Source of the DNA: Dysidea avara
Lineage: Eukaryota; Porifera; Demospongiae; Dictyoceratida; Dysideidae
Reading direction: 5' to 3'
Assembly: GCF_963678975.1 (NCBI RefSeq)
Contig: NC_089273.1
Location: 4,675,788 to 4,739,787, forward strand
DNA length: 64,000 nucleotides
Positions 1-10,482 of the stretch are shown in pieces. The notes under the pieces were generated by a model, which saw only the letters and a list, made by a program, of their open reading frames with translations, did not search any database and was not told where the DNA came from. A program made the translations under genes and the position numbers. Position 1 is the first letter of the stretch. Every line of letters starts with the position of its first letter.

Positions 1-733
1 TGATATACTTGGTTGCCTCAAAGCCATTAGATAAATTGATACATGTGTTGATGCTTCATATGCCTAGTTGATACCTGTAGATCTCTTTGAAATGTCACAT
101 GACATGGCTGACTTGATGTACGCTACTTGACACTACAGTATGTACATACTACATGTATATACACTCAATAGTCTTACATAATTATAAGATGTCTTAATAC
201 CATTGTACCATCACATGTATGACTTGGCTGACTTGCATTGACTCCAGCAGATTGATTGGGTGTTTGCATGGTACTATCACATGACTTAATTGACTTGGTG
301 CCATCAGATGTCTTGATGCCATTAATGTCATAAGATGATCAGATATCTTTGTACTGTATCTACTGTACCTTCACATGTATAAAATGACTATAGCTATAGG
401 TTGACTTGGTACCATAAGGTATCTGATACGATTAGATGAGTAATCAGTGTTTTTTGATCACATCAGATGTCTTGATACCATAGATGACTAGGTTGACTTG
501 ATGACATTAAATGTGACGTGTACGTGTTGACTCCATTGAATAAATTGGTTGATATATATAATATAATGTCATCAGATATCTTGATGTACATGTGTTGATA
601 CCATAGTATTATATTGAATAACTCTGTTGACTTGGTGTCAACAGATAATAAAATCTTGATGATATCAGATGTACATTATTTGTTTATGCATGCCATTGAA
701 TAACTTTAATTGGTTGACTTAATGCCATCAGAT
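1..733. repeat. Degenerate satellite-like tandem DNA
   Basis: The stretch is made of imperfect repeats of a phrase like GACTTGGTGCCATCAGATGT followed by CTTGATGCCATT. The spacing varies and many copies are diverged, so no single clean period can be given. No coding potential is seen on either strand. It ends where a TIR-element fragment begins at 734. It is probably an old minisatellite or satellite edge running in from the left of the window. Confidence 0.6.
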
Positions 734-1005
734 ATGTGACTGGAACAGGGCACGTAAACGCAAACTACATCAACTAGTCATATCTCAGTACTGGAATAGA
801 ATATTTGTGACCGGATCTGCTTAAAAAGGTGTCTTATAACGTTTACAAATTTCCAAGTTTGACAAGTCATAACTCATCATGTGTTTAACCTACTGTATTA
901 TCTTAAAATTACATCCAGAATAGTGCTCCTTTAGGAGTGTACTGTAACTGGTACATACTCACAAGTCACATTATGGATTTCCAAGTACATGCAATCTATG
1001 GACAG
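734..1005. mobile_element. Two abutting TGTGAC-type MITE fragments
   Basis: Bases 734-805 match the start of the family seen whole at 7235-7485 (TGTGACTGG, then an ACAGGGCA-like block and CATATCTCAGTACTGGAATA). At 806 a second terminus, TGTGACCGGATCTGC, opens a copy of the family seen whole at 9121-9357, with its internal CAAGTCATAACTC and CAAGTACATGCAAT. The far terminus has decayed and its end near 1005 is approximate. The junction suggests one element inserted into, or was joined to, another. Confidence 0.6.
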
Positions 1006-1637
1006 AACTACTTGACATGTTTGCTCAATCCTATAGTAAAGAGGTGGCCATGACGTGAAATTTTTCTTCTAGAACATAATTATTAAGGTTGACCATTTCC
1101 TTTCATTTCAGTTTGCATTCCATTTCTACTGTTTCCAATTACCTAGTAAATGTGTTTAATTCCAAATCAATATAGCTATCATCTACCTCAACATATGGTC
1201 TCTGATATTATACATAACTGCTTTAGGCTCTATTTCACATTACACTCAGATTTCTTACCTCATCCATGGCTGTTTCTACTGTAGGCTAAGCAAAAGCGGC
1301 TGGTTTTCTTGCAATAATACTAATGCCATGGCAACTATGCATGCTCACATGACAAAATAAATTCACTCATTACATCACTGCACATAAAAAATGCATACTG
1401 ATTGGATAAATCTAGTTTTGAACATATGTTATATTGTGCCTGAAAGCGTGGAGTGTATTGGAAAACAAGTTGGAGTATATGAGATTTATTTCCCACCCAA
1501 AACAGCCTTAATAGAGTCTAAGAAATGTTAAAAGAAAGAACAATTTATAATATAAACTGGTGAAATGAACAATACCTTGTGTAGTTAATTTTATTAACAT
1601 GGACATGCACACTTGTAATTATTTTGTATTTAAACAG
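1006..1637. other. No gene recognised; probable intron
   Basis: AT-rich non-coding sequence before the exon at 1638. No frame is open for long. It is best read as the last intron of the plus-strand gene whose terminal exon follows. A polypyrimidine-rich tract and TTTAAACAG acceptor stand directly before 1638. Confidence 0.4.
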
Positions 1638-1737
1638 ACCTGATCGTGATAGTCCAGATAGCCCAGAGTCTATTGATGAAAGGTACATTGATTACCGTGA
1701 ATCTTTCATAGAAGCAATGAATGAAATTGAGGACTGA
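1638..1737 (+). CDS. Putative terminal exon of an upstream host gene
   Basis: After a good acceptor (TATTTAAACAG), the sequence from A1638 reads in one frame PDRDSPDSPESIDERYIDYR and then ESFIEAMNEIED to a TGA at 1735-1737. The tail is strongly acidic with a Ser-Pro-Asp-rich start, unlike random translation of this AT-rich DNA. The rest of the gene would lie to the left of the window or in short exons I cannot identify. The family is not recognised. No convincing polyadenylation signal was seen close by. The evidence is the acceptor plus residue composition only. Confidence 0.45.
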
Positions 1738-2540
1738 TCATATGTACATACAGTAGTGAGTGGTATGAACACACTGTAACTTATTGTAGCCATTTATATT
1801 ATGTACATGCACTACATGTAGCTGTTACTGAGTCTGTAGTATTGTAGCATTATATTGCTTAGTATACTCTTCCTACTGAACATACTGTACATAAACTGCT
1901 GTACACATGTATAGCATCACTGTAGGTTTCATTTTTTTCATACTTACAGACAATGTTTCTAATAGTGAGTGGTGGTTCTAAGGGTTTGCCTGCAGGCGTA
2001 TGAACTAATCAACTTTAAACATCAAAAAGTTTTTTTTAAGTAAACTCAAATGTTCTAATGGGAGAATGGTCAAAACATGTCAACACTTCATTAGATTTAA
2101 ATGTGTAGTACTACCATGTATCCACAACACTTTAGAAGAGAGATGTCAAATTATAATAATGGTATATACACACGTGCAGATATTTCACAATTGTACCACT
2201 GAATCCTGACAGAGAATTGTATGAAATAAATTATAGTGAGCATTGTTTTGATGCTGCGCTCAACACTATTTTCCAATAATGAAAAACCATAGTAAATCCG
2301 ATCCAACACTGACAAGGAAACCAAAAAATGAGACAGGACAAATCCACTAAACCACAAAGATGAATTTAGAGAAGAGTTAGATGTTTTTTGCACAGTACCA
2401 CAGATTACTTTTGATCATCTTCTTCACTCAGCTGGGATTACTTAACTAATCAATGATGTCTCAGATATGGGATCATATACACATAGCATCAGTAGAGTGA
2501 AGGTGTTTACCACTAGGAGAATATAGCTCGTTAGAACATA
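1738..2540. other. Intergenic or 3' UTR; nothing recognised
   Basis: AT-rich sequence without a supported gene. The 80-codon minus-strand open frame at 2151-2393 has no recognisable domain and is taken as chance. Confidence 0.4.
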
Positions 2541-2792
2541 TGTGACTGAATTTTGGAAAATCACCCATATGGGCGCACGTGAAATAATTAGAATTTTCAT
2601 GTTTAGTGGGATGCTAATAAGGTCAGGACCCAGTTTTGAAAATATTTCAAGAACTTTCTTGTAATTTATGGTATTGAGAATGGCTTAAAACCATCAACAA
2701 GTAGATCTGCACTATAAAATATGTGATTTGATCATTAAAAATTTTAGATGTCAAATGCACCCATATGGGTGATTTTCCAACATTCGGTCACA
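2541..2792. mobile_element. TA-flanked MITE, TGTGAC termini (family C)
   Basis: 252-bp element. The left end TGTGACTGAATTTTGGAAAA is followed by TCACCCATATGGG; the right end is the inverted counterpart CCCATATGGGTGATTTTCCA then TTCGGTCACA. It is flanked on both sides by TA, the target duplication of Tc1/mariner-type (Stowaway-like) transposition. No transposase, so non-autonomous. Confidence 0.8.
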
Positions 2793-3604
2793 TATTTTAT
2801 TTGCCTTATGATGATGTTTGTGATGTCAGATAAGCTTTGACCAAGGTTGGCAGATTGCAGCAAACCCAGCTGCAGGACTAATCAATGATGTCTCAGACAT
2901 CGTCTACACAAAGCACCAGAAGAGTGAAGATATATACACCACTAGGAGATCGTGGCTCATTGGAACATCTTCAATGTGTTGCTCACTACCACCACCACTA
3001 ACTTCCAACTCATTAGAAGTAGTTTTTTTGCAACAATGAGAGATTTTGTTTCAGTGGATCAAGTGTTACTAGTAAGATAGTCAAACTTGTTGCAGTATAA
3101 GACTCTTAGCTAGTGAGGTAAATATATAGAATTAAATGGTTCAAAACTTTACTCATGACTATCTGAGAAGTTAGTAGATATGCACAGACTTATTTTACTA
3201 CATTATGCCGCAGTGCTAAAACTCCTACTTATGATATAATTATTATGTTTATAATTATGCTAAAAATGTTTGCCTTAGTTTGAATATTTTGACAATAAAA
3301 TTGTGCTTTCTGAATAAATAATAGTAATTCATAGCATTGATAGAACATGCGTGCACCCAGGCAGGGATTAATTGTAATCATAACATGGTTGGCAGGTTCA
3401 ATGGCTCACATTAGTTGCGGCCTACTGTAAGGAGTGGCAACTGTGGGAGTAGGAAGGAAATTTGTGCTACATACCTTCCAGCCAGCAGTGTCCAGTACTA
3501 ATACCATAATTATTTGTGCACATGACTATTGGAGCTTTTTTAGACCCATGTTTCTGCTATCTGTTTAGACCCATGTTTCTGTTATCTCCTCTGTTTTCTC
3601 TTCT
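2793..3604. other. Intergenic; nothing recognised
   Basis: AT-rich DNA with no coding frame or repeat structure that I can support. A short phrase near 2435-2520 (CAATGATGTCTCAGA and following, including CACTAGGAGA) recurs near 2882-2950, so the MITE at 2541 sits inside a small local direct duplication. Confidence 0.4.
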
Positions 3605-3950
3605 AAGGCCACGACACAGCAAACTGATTCTGCCTTCCTCTATACTACAGCCACACCCACTACAGTGGAGGTAAAAATCTGAGTGTTAAGAAGTAATAAA
3701 TAAATTTAGATTGCTTTACAGAAAGCATCATCACTTGAGTATGTTGCACCATCCACTGTTACAAATCTTAAACCAGTACATTTTGAGGTTAGCATTATTT
3801 TATTGTTTAGTTACAGTTATCTATTTCAGTCATAACATAATGTAGGACCTTGCTGATCACATTCTTAATGTTTGGAAGCTATCCAAGCATCCAGATGGGT
3901 CGATGACACTCAAGATGTCAAAGGCAGATTAGCAGTAGATTGGAGAGACA
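3605..3950 (+). pseudogene. Decayed multi-exon gene, exon group 1
   Basis: Three short open segments are bounded by plausible splice sites. About 3605-3670 reads Thr-rich (ATTQQTDSAFLYTTATPTTV) before GTAAAA. About 3721-3786 follows TTTACAG and reads KASSLEYVAPSTVTNLKPVH before GTTAGC. 3845 onward follows ATGTAG and reads DLADHILNVWKLSKHPDGSM to an in-frame stop near 3930. The in-frame stop and the small exons suggest an old, decaying gene. It is probably one transcription unit with the plus-strand pieces at 4190-8960. The family of this part is not recognised. Confidence 0.35.
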
Positions 3951-4189
3951 CTGTTTGCTCAGAAGAACAGGATTACAGCTGATCCTCCCTCGACGCTGAG
4001 GTAGTATCCACCTCCTGCCAAGTCACAGTCTAATTCCTATTTTACACATAGGCTCTTTCTATGGATACCCAGGAGGGATTGGATAGTTGAATTCATGTGC
4101 CCGACGTGCTTGTCAGGCTCACTGATGTATGAATAGTATACACACAATCTGATTGATTATTTATGGTGTATCATAGATCAAAGGGTCTT

Positions 4190-4532
4190 TACAGAAGATG
4201 CTGAGGAAGGGTGTCAACTATACTGTCAACCACTTCCTTGCTATCGAAGAACTTACTTGTAATGGCTGCAAGAAGGCTTTCTTTAGCTGGAAAAAAAAGT
4301 CAATTGCCTTAACATGAAAGAGGTCATTGTTGTTTAGCATTTCAGAGTAGTCAGTCAGCTGGCAATAGCCAAAATGGTGCAGTTCCCAGCCATCGTCACC
4401 AAGAAATATACTTGTGATGTGGTAGCCTAGAGATGTCGTACACTAGGAAGCACTCCGGGATAGAATCCTAGAACAGCACACAGAGGAGTGGGTGAAGAAG
4501 CCACTAGTGTATTGTTAGCTGTACAGGTGCAA
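4190..4532 (+). pseudogene. Decayed gene, zinc-binding DUF6729-like part
   Basis: After TCTTTACAG a frame reads MLRKGVNYTVNHFLAIEELT and continues CNGCKKAFFSW, a CxxC knuckle followed by Phe-Ser-Trp. A further segment from about 4347 reads VVSQLAIAKMVQFPAIVTKK then YTCDVV, and after a stop another piece contains a His-x-Glu-Glu-Trp-Val-like phrase near 4485. The order (Cys-Cys knuckle, Gln-Phe-Pro, Tyr-x-Cys-Asp, then Glu-Glu-Trp) recalls the DUF6729-type proteins that are multiplied in animal repeats; this is from memory, without a search. Several stops and frame changes make it a pseudogene. Confidence 0.35.
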
Positions 4533-5575
4533 TTCTTTTTACTGCTTTCTTAGGTTACTCTAAATTGTTTTTGCTTTAATTTTAAAGTCAAGGGCTGACT
4601 GGACTACAGCTGCAAAGAACTCCTGTGTTTGACCAGCAAGTACCAATGGAAACTATTCTATGTGCTACTGTAGGTATGAATCACTGATTACATACTTCAG
4701 CGAATGTACAGTATATCTACTTTATTATAGCTGTTTTCTCAAGGTGTATGTCATGGTGATTGCCAGAGATTCTTGCCACTTGCTTTTCTCCCTTTGGGTG
4801 GATCTTAAAAATTGATTCAACCAAGAGATCTGTAGGAAATTGCAGGGGAGGGTTGCTTGTGGTGTACAAATGTAGAAATGGGTGGGGTGAAGTGCTGACT
4901 TCTGTATAACAGCATCAGAGGGGTTGGATGGCCTTCAGTCAATGACAGTTGGACTAATTGCAGAAATTGTCATGAATCTGCATCCATGCTGTAGCTGATA
5001 GGATTTATGGCATTTATATATGAGGAGGATAGCTTGTGGAGTAACTTCAGAATCCCACCCCCTCTATGGATCATTCATGTCTCGCCTCTCGGACATGATA
5101 TTTGAGTGGTATCACTGGGATGCAAAAGATCATGGGTGAGATGTCACTTAATATGACACTCATTACAATGACATGCAATACAGTCATGATCAGCTCTGTT
5201 AGGCAAAGAGGAGGTGTTTACTGGAGGCAAGAGTGATGGACCCTTCCCACAGTGCCATATTGAAGGCTGTAACTAAAGATGAGTTGGGTCACCGCTGTAG
5301 GAGGAGAACAAGGGGAGCTCAGGTGACCTTGCAATGAATTGAAGAATTGCTACCTGCTTTGGTACTGCCACCGATTCTTATGGTGTGCCATTCTTTAGAG
5401 AACAGATAGTCACCATCTGGGAAGAAGAAAAGTAGCACATCCAATACATTCCAGATCCCCAGAGGTGAACTTGTAGGGTACATAAACAAAAGTGGAGTGC
5501 GACTGCCTTTGTACAGGTGTGCTCATGGTACAAAATACCTTGAATCCTTTCATCTCCACCTAGCAATGTACACAA
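4533..5575. other. Remnant introns/exons of the decayed gene
   Basis: No frame can be assigned with confidence. The GC content is a little higher than in flanking intergenic DNA and short plus-strand segments look coding-like, consistent with more of the decayed gene. The 65-codon minus frame at 5378-5575 is not supported. Confidence 0.3.
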
Positions 5576-5984
5576 TAGGGATGCGGCGATTATGCTGGCA
5601 TATTTTCGAGCATAATGGGTATGTGTGGGAATCAGTTATGCTAGCATTTTGAGGTGATTATAAAGCTTTAACTGTAGGAAAATCTGTAGACTGCACATTC
5701 CATTAAAAAATCGAGATACTCTAATAGAGCTGTCAGAAACTCTAATAGAACAGTCACTGAATATTATTTACTCTAATAAAGCAGCCAGCTAAAGAATTCA
5801 AGACTATTTAAAGCTTAAGCGTCATTGAAAATGGTCTGATACAGCAATAAACTGGCATTATTAGCCAATTATGGTGGCATAATTTTGGGAATAATGGGGA
5901 ATTCTCCAAAGCATAGTAGGTGATTTTTTAGCACTGCTCAAAAGCATAATGCTCAATTTTTGGAGCATAATAGCCTAATGCCTA
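5576..5984. mobile_element. hAT-like MITE with exact 8-bp target duplication
   Basis: 409-bp element with left end TAGGGATGCGGCGATTATGC; the right end, read inverted, is TAGGCATTAGGCTATTATGC. It is flanked by perfect 8-bp direct repeats GTACACAA (5568-5575 and 5985-5992), the hAT signature. Multiple internal GAGCATAAT/GCATAATAG words and a central CTCTAATAGAGC motif pair make it a diverged copy of the element at 55543-55975. No transposase frame, so non-autonomous. Confidence 0.85.
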
Positions 5985-6084
5985 GTACACAAAAAATTTT
6001 ACAATGTTGCTACAACAAGACAATTATTATTGATACGTACATAGATTCATCCCAGGCTCTTCAGCTAGTGATGTACATTTCCAG

Positions 6085-6480
6085 ATGTACTTGTTGGAGG
6101 GCCTGTCCGGGTGGAACCATGCTTGCAGACTGGCAGTAGCACAGCAGCCATCCAAGCATGTTAGGATATTCAACCTGGAGCTTGCATGCAAAGGTAGTGC
6201 ACTACACTGTTACAAACATCATTGTGAGAATGGTGGGTCAACCAACTCAGCTCCACTTTCCATGGTACCAGGCTGCTCCCTCACCACTATACCCCAACTA
6301 GCCACAAGGATGGGGAGAATTTAGGAGTGGATTATCTGTTCTGACCAACTGCTTTCCTTCCAAGACCTGTATGAGGGTTTTGTTGACTAGAGCATAGAAA
6401 ATCCACACATCTAAGAGCGAGAATTATTGTTGATGGTTTGTGAGGGAGCTGAAGAGGAAGAGGATGACTGTAATCACCAA
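6085..6480 (+). pseudogene. Decayed gene, middle part (uncertain frame)
   Basis: A 79-codon frame (6085-6324) and neighbouring segments in other frames (for example LHFPWYQAAPSPLYPN) look coding-like, and the stretch ends at AATCACCAACAG before GTAGGC, a plausible donor near 6483. I cannot recognise a domain. It lies on the same strand as, and between, better-supported pieces of the decayed gene. Confidence 0.25.
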
Positions 6481-6619
6481 CAGGTAGGCTAGTTGCCATG
6501 TTACACTAATGTATGTAATAAAATCAGGCTGCCTTTGAAAACACTGATGTGTCCATAAAGTGTTACTGATGTGTCAGGGATTTCTGGTTGGGACAGGGTT
6601 AGGCAGTTAGCATGCACAG

Positions 6620-7099
6620 ATGCTGGTGCAACTGAAAGGGATTGCTGTAGCAACTTCTCAAGCAAACCAACTCAAAATCCTTTATGATACCCTGCATGAT
6701 TATGACAAGAGAGATGTTAAAGCTCATCTCAAAGTTATGCCACAACTTCGAGGTCATTTTTATCACCAAAGAAGAGGAGAGTCAGTCAAGAGCTGTCAGA
6801 ATGTAAGTAATACATGTATGCAATGCAAAATAATGTGAAGTTTTATATTTTCTGGGAATCCTCCACCGCTTGGCCCAGCAAGTAGTAGGATTGTTGAGGC
6901 AATCTTTATCTTGCTGTGTCAGAAGACTCAAAAAGTTAGGAAAGTTACACAGTAATAGTATGAGCAGGTGGAGTGAAACAACAATACCTGTCCAAAACTT
7001 GAGAGTTTACAATGCCCTTCGGTCTCGGTTGTTTAACTCTTGGCAGGTGTTGGAGGAGACTAACTTGGCACTCCACCCAGTTAATCAGACTGGTTAGGT
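6620..7099 (+). pseudogene. Decayed gene, two further exons
   Basis: The first exon reads MLVQLKGIAVATSQANQLKI, then LYDTLHDYDKRDVKAHLKVM and PQLRGHFYHQRRGESVKSC, ending at a good donor (AAT then GTAAGT, 6799). The next, from about 6852, reads ILHRLAQQVVGLLRQSLSCC and continues basic and helical to a stop at 7097 (NALRSRLFNSW near its middle). The residue pattern is clearly protein-like, but no family is recognised. Together they suggest a nuclear, basic protein of a repeat-borne gene. The start codon used by the open frame is probably not biological, because the frame is open upstream of it. Confidence 0.4.
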
Positions 7100-7234
7100 A
7101 GTTTAAAAATTTTGTCACATGCAGTTCAGGTTTAATGATTGACTCCAACAACATTGCTGATATAATGACAATGTCAGGTGTGAGGAGATTGCATCAAGGA
7201 TGCAAGGGATAGAAGTACCAAAGCCATCATAAAA

Positions 7235-7485
7235 TGTGACCGGGCCTGCGAAAACAGGGCATGTGGGCACAAACTACATCCCATTGCTCTACAGGTCATA
7301 TCTCTGTACTGGAAAAGTATATTTCCATTCTGTAACTTGCATCATGATGCCACTTAAATGCTTACTAAGAGGTGAAAATTTCAATGCCATAGCATAATGG
7401 TACAAAACATTATGAGTGATGAAAATGTGAAAAAGTAGGCAAAAATCATGTGCCCACATGCCCTATTATCGCAGGCCCGGTCACA
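7235..7485. mobile_element. TGTGAC-type MITE, family A
   Basis: 251-bp element opening TGTGACCGGGCCTGCGAAAA then CAGGGCATGTGGGCAC, and closing with the inverted form (GTGCCCACATGCCCTATTAT then CGCAGGCCCGGTCACA). Other copies are at 28657-28904, 46372-46620 and 50613-50863. Flanking dinucleotides are AA on both sides here rather than TA. No coding capacity. Confidence 0.85.
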
Positions 7486-7499
7486 AATACTGCCACTAG

Positions 7500-7683
7500 T
7501 CTACTCAATGGAACACATAATTCACAATCTCCTCTTGCTCCTTCTTCATCTGTGCAGCAGTTCTTAGAGCTGGAGGACACATCTAAGGATAGTGGCCACA
7601 GTATAGACACAGGCAGTTGCATGAGGCCCCAAATTATTGTGAGCATCAGTCCAAGTGTAACTCCACCAGTGCTCTGTCAGGGT
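7500..7683 (+). pseudogene. Decayed gene, Ser/Thr/Pro-rich exon (5' part)
   Basis: The frame reads low-complexity Ser-, Pro- and Gln-rich sequence (NSQSPLAPSSSVQQFLELED and onward to SVTPPVLCQG). It is interrupted after CAGGGT by the hAT-like MITE at 7684-8077 and resumes at 8086 as TCTTASTSGTDTTN before a stop. The frame across the exact 8-bp target duplication remains open, which supports this as former coding sequence of the same decayed gene. Confidence 0.35.
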
Positions 7684-8077
7684 CATAGGCGGCGGAAAGG
7701 GGGGGGGGGGGGGGGGGCTAGGGGGCTAAAGCCCCCCCTAGGTCTGCTGAGGGGGGGCTTAGCCCCCCCTCAGAATGATATCACACCGGAATTATCTTTC
7801 TTGGAGTGGGGCTGAAAACCGTGATAAAGATCGAGATACTCTAATAGAGCAGTCACTCTAATAAAGTAGTCAGTGTGTAGCGAGCTATGTAAGGATTTTT
7901 ATGTAGTTTATCAGCTAGAAATGGTAGCTGGTGAGGTGGAAAGCTCTTGTGAGTTGGTTGTGACCTTTTTTTTTTTTTTTTTTTTTTTTTTTTGGTCTCA
8001 CCTTACTAAACTATAGAAATAAGTCTGGGTCAGCTCAGCGTAGCCCCCCCTCATATCAACTACTTCCTCCGCCGCTG
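7684..8077. mobile_element. hAT-like MITE inside the decayed gene
   Basis: 394-bp element with ends CATAGGCGGCGGAA and, inverted, CAGCGGCGGAGG, flanked by perfect 8-bp direct repeats GTCAGGGT (7676-7683 and 8078-8085). Inside are a poly-G run (about 7697-7718), a GGGGGCTAAAGCCCCC inverted block, the recurrent GATCGAGATACTCTAATAGA motif at 7829 and a 28-base poly-T (about 7967-7994). The motif-to-poly-T core is shared with the elements at 27236-27536 and 29256-29564, whose ends differ. Confidence 0.85.
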
Positions 8078-8247
8078 GTCAGGGTACATGTACAACTGCT
8101 TCAACTTCAGGCACTGACACCACCAACTGACAAGTATATAATGTAGTTCATCTATATATAAATGTCAAGTGATGTGCATTGTTTAAAGGCAGTGACTGGG
8201 CCAATTGTTGGAGAGGAAGTGGAAGTGACACCTTGTATGTGGTATAT

Positions 8248-8603
8248 ATTTCAGTATTCTGTTACAGTTCTGTCTTGTAGTAACCTTGCCCAGAAGTGCT
8301 GAGTGGTGGCAGAGGAAGAGGCAGGCACAGGCTGCTACTGAATTGAAAGCTATCCCTTCTGCATGGCGCAAACAATATTCCTGCAAGATGTGTGGCCAAA
8401 AGATGAGTTGAGTACCAAATTCTAGTTTGACTTTGTTATTACTCCAACTTGATAGTGTAGACAGCAATTTAATGGCATAAAGTACTATCCCAATGTCCCT
8501 GGGCAGGTGCCATTAGAGCAGTGGAGGGCTCAAAGGAGGGAGGAATGGCAGCAGAGTCAACAGCAGCAGCAGGGAATCAGCCCCTATTGGCTAGTGTAGA
8601 GGT
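8248..8603 (+). pseudogene. Decayed gene, zinc-ribbon-like C-terminal exon
   Basis: After ATATATTTCAG the plus strand reads, from about 8306, WQRKRQAQAATELKAIPSAW then RKQYSCKMCGQKMS, with a CxxC knuckle; in another frame from about 8478 it reads YYPNVPGQVPLEQWRAQRRE followed by a Gln-rich stretch. A C-x-x-C followed by Tyr-x-Pro-x-x-Pro-Gly-Gln is a pattern I have seen at the ends of repeat-borne animal proteins, but I cannot name the family. A stop and a frame change separate the two halves. Confidence 0.35.
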
Positions 8604-8960
8604 GCCACCATCGCAGTAACTGTTAGTACCGCATGCTGTGCAGCAACCTCCAGTGCTACATGCTGCACAGAGACTGCCAGTACTACCTGCTGTGCAGTGA
8701 CCACCAATACCACCTGCTATGCAGTAATTACAATTGCCACTTGCTGTACAGTGACTGCCAATACAATTAGTTTTACCTTCTGTGCAATTACAGCCCATGC
8801 CACCTGCCATGCAGCAACCTCTACCTGCGGTACAGCGACCACCAGTTCCACCTGCTGTGCACAATTAGCAGTGCTACTTACACAGCAAACTCCAGTACCA
8901 CTGGTTTTGTAGCAATCACCAGTACCATTTACACAGGAAATGCCAGTGCCATTTAGGCTA
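8604..8960 (+). repeat. Coding-like Pro/Gln minisatellite
   Basis: About ten imperfect units of roughly 27-30 bp built on CCAGTACCACCTGCTGTGCA. On the plus strand the units translate as repeats of the type LPVLPAVQxPPIPPAMQ, so the repeat continues the Gln-rich frame of the preceding exon. Some units carry a stop at the spacer codon. It probably encoded a Pro/Gln/Ala repeat tail before decay. Confidence 0.65.
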
Positions 8961-9120
8961 CCGTACGTATTGCCTAGGCTGCCTACAGTTCCAGTGCCAC
9001 ATCAGCTGCCTACAGTTTGTTTGCTACCTAGCTATGGAATACCCACAGCATAGCAGTCTAGACAACATCCTGCATCACCTCAATGATGCCAGTAGGTAAC
9101 GGATGTGCTATATTTCCATA

Positions 9121-9357
9121 TGTGACCCAGTCTGCGAAAAAAGGTATTATAGCCTTTCCAATTGTCAAGTGTGACTAATCATAACTCCTCATGTTTTCAA
9201 CCTATCACCTTCATATTACACCAAGTCATAGTACTATGTTAGGGGTATAAGGGGATCAAATTTCAGTGTGATACCACATTCACAAGTCAAGTTACGGGTT
9301 GCCAAGTACATGCAATTGAAAAAGGCTATAAGACCACTTTTCGCAGACTCGGTCACA
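9121..9357. mobile_element. TGTGAC-type MITE, family B
   Basis: 237-bp element opening TGTGACCCAGTCTGCGAAAA and AAGGTATTATAGCC; the inverted right end reads GGCTATAAGACCACTTTTCG then CAGACTCGGTCACA. Left flank TA, right flank TG, so the target duplication is intact or nearly so. Internal words CAAGTGTGACTAATCATAAC and CAAGTACATGCAATT tie it to the copies at 806 and 10483. Confidence 0.8.
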
Positions 9358-9409
9358 TGTATTACAGTGTGGTATATGTATTTCTCAATGCTGCATCTCT
9401 ACATTATTT

Positions 9410-9575
9410 AGCAATTACATGATTTCATCACCAGGTAGATGTGATCCATGCACTAAGTGACTTTATGCACTTATGATCATTAGTGATTTAGTAATTGCAT
9501 GACTTTGTCACCATGCAGGGCTTGTGGTGGATGTGATCCCTGTACCAAGTGACCTTGTACATAGACCATTCATTT
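9410..9575. repeat. Two-copy direct repeat (about 75-90 bp)
   Basis: A block containing AATTACATGATTTCATCACC, GATGTGATCCATGCACTAAG and GACTTTATGCAC is repeated with changes as AATTGCATGACTTTGTCACC, GATGTGATCCCTGTACCAAG and GACCTTGTAC. A simple tandem duplication; no coding meaning seen. Confidence 0.6.
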
Positions 9576-10166
9576 ATTTGTACAGTGGTAGGTAAGGAGT
9601 ACAGGGTCAGCCTCATGGTACTCTCTGTGAGAGTCATTCAGTGTATAGTTTTGCATCTACCACAAGCCCTAAAACTGTAAGTGATGAGGTGGTATGTGCA
9701 AGAGGTAGTGTGGCAAACTGGAAATATCATGTAAGGATTTGCTGCATTATGTTTAGCTTGCCTATCATTTTATTCTTGCATATATCTTGCAGATAGTTCT
9801 CACTTGAATGGCTGCAGTTACCTCAAAGTATACATGGAAGAATATTAAGCAATAATATCAGCACACAATGGTACTTGCTTTTGTCAACATAAAAGAGCAG
9901 GCAACAGTGAAGAGCTATCATAAAGAAGTAATTATAATTATATTGCAAATTTGAATTTTTCATATGCCTACAGGTCCTTCTCCCCCACTACTTGGATTGC
10001 TGAGGCTGTAACCAATGAATTTACAGCTGCTACAACTAAATTAGCCACTGTATGAATGTGCACTTTATCATGTGGTGCACTTTATCATGTGCTGCACTTT
10101 ATTGTATTGATGATGTGTGCATTACATCTGCTGCTGCTATGTACTGCTGCTTTTATAACTTACATT
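9576..10166 (+). other. Mostly non-coding; one exon-like segment
   Basis: A short exon-like segment follows ATATGCCTACAG at about 9974 and reads SFSPTTWIAEAVTNEFTAAT then TKLATV to a stop at about 10052. It may be a last piece of the decayed plus-strand gene. The rest shows no gene. Confidence 0.25.
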
Positions 10167-10475
10167 ACTGCTTTACCTACTCCAAATCGCTGTTGTACAC
10201 ATGCGGGTTCCTACTGCTGCCGCTGCTATCATTACTCTGTGTGGCAGCTTTACCTACCCCACATAGGTGTTGTACCTGTGTGGGCTTCCACTGCGGCTGC
10301 TATGATTGCCTCGTTGCTTATCCAACATAGCTGTTGTACACATGTGGGCTCCCGCACTTCTGCTGCTGCAACTAGTACTTTGCATGATTGCTTTACCTAC
10401 CTCACATAGCTGTTGTACACTTGTGAGTTCCCAGCGCAGCTGCTATCATTGCTCTGTATGCCTGTTTTACCTATC
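10167..10475. repeat. Minisatellite, about 75-90-bp unit, about four copies
   Basis: Repeating block GCTTTACCTACCCCACATAG, CTGTTGTACACATGTGGG, CTCC(C)ACTGCTGCTGCTATCATTGCTCTGTATG-like, diverged between copies. Overlapping open frames of 86-117 codons cover it in several frames, as expected for a tandem repeat without stops rather than a gene. Confidence 0.6.
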
Positions 10476-10482
10476 CTGTATA

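Noticed and set aside
7446-7815. 121-codon plus frame and its minus partner
   Set aside because: Runs from a MITE terminus through a decayed exon into a poly-G MITE; not one gene.
8577-8912. Cys/Gly- and Thr-rich frames on both strands
   Set aside because: These are other-frame readings of the Pro/Gln minisatellite.
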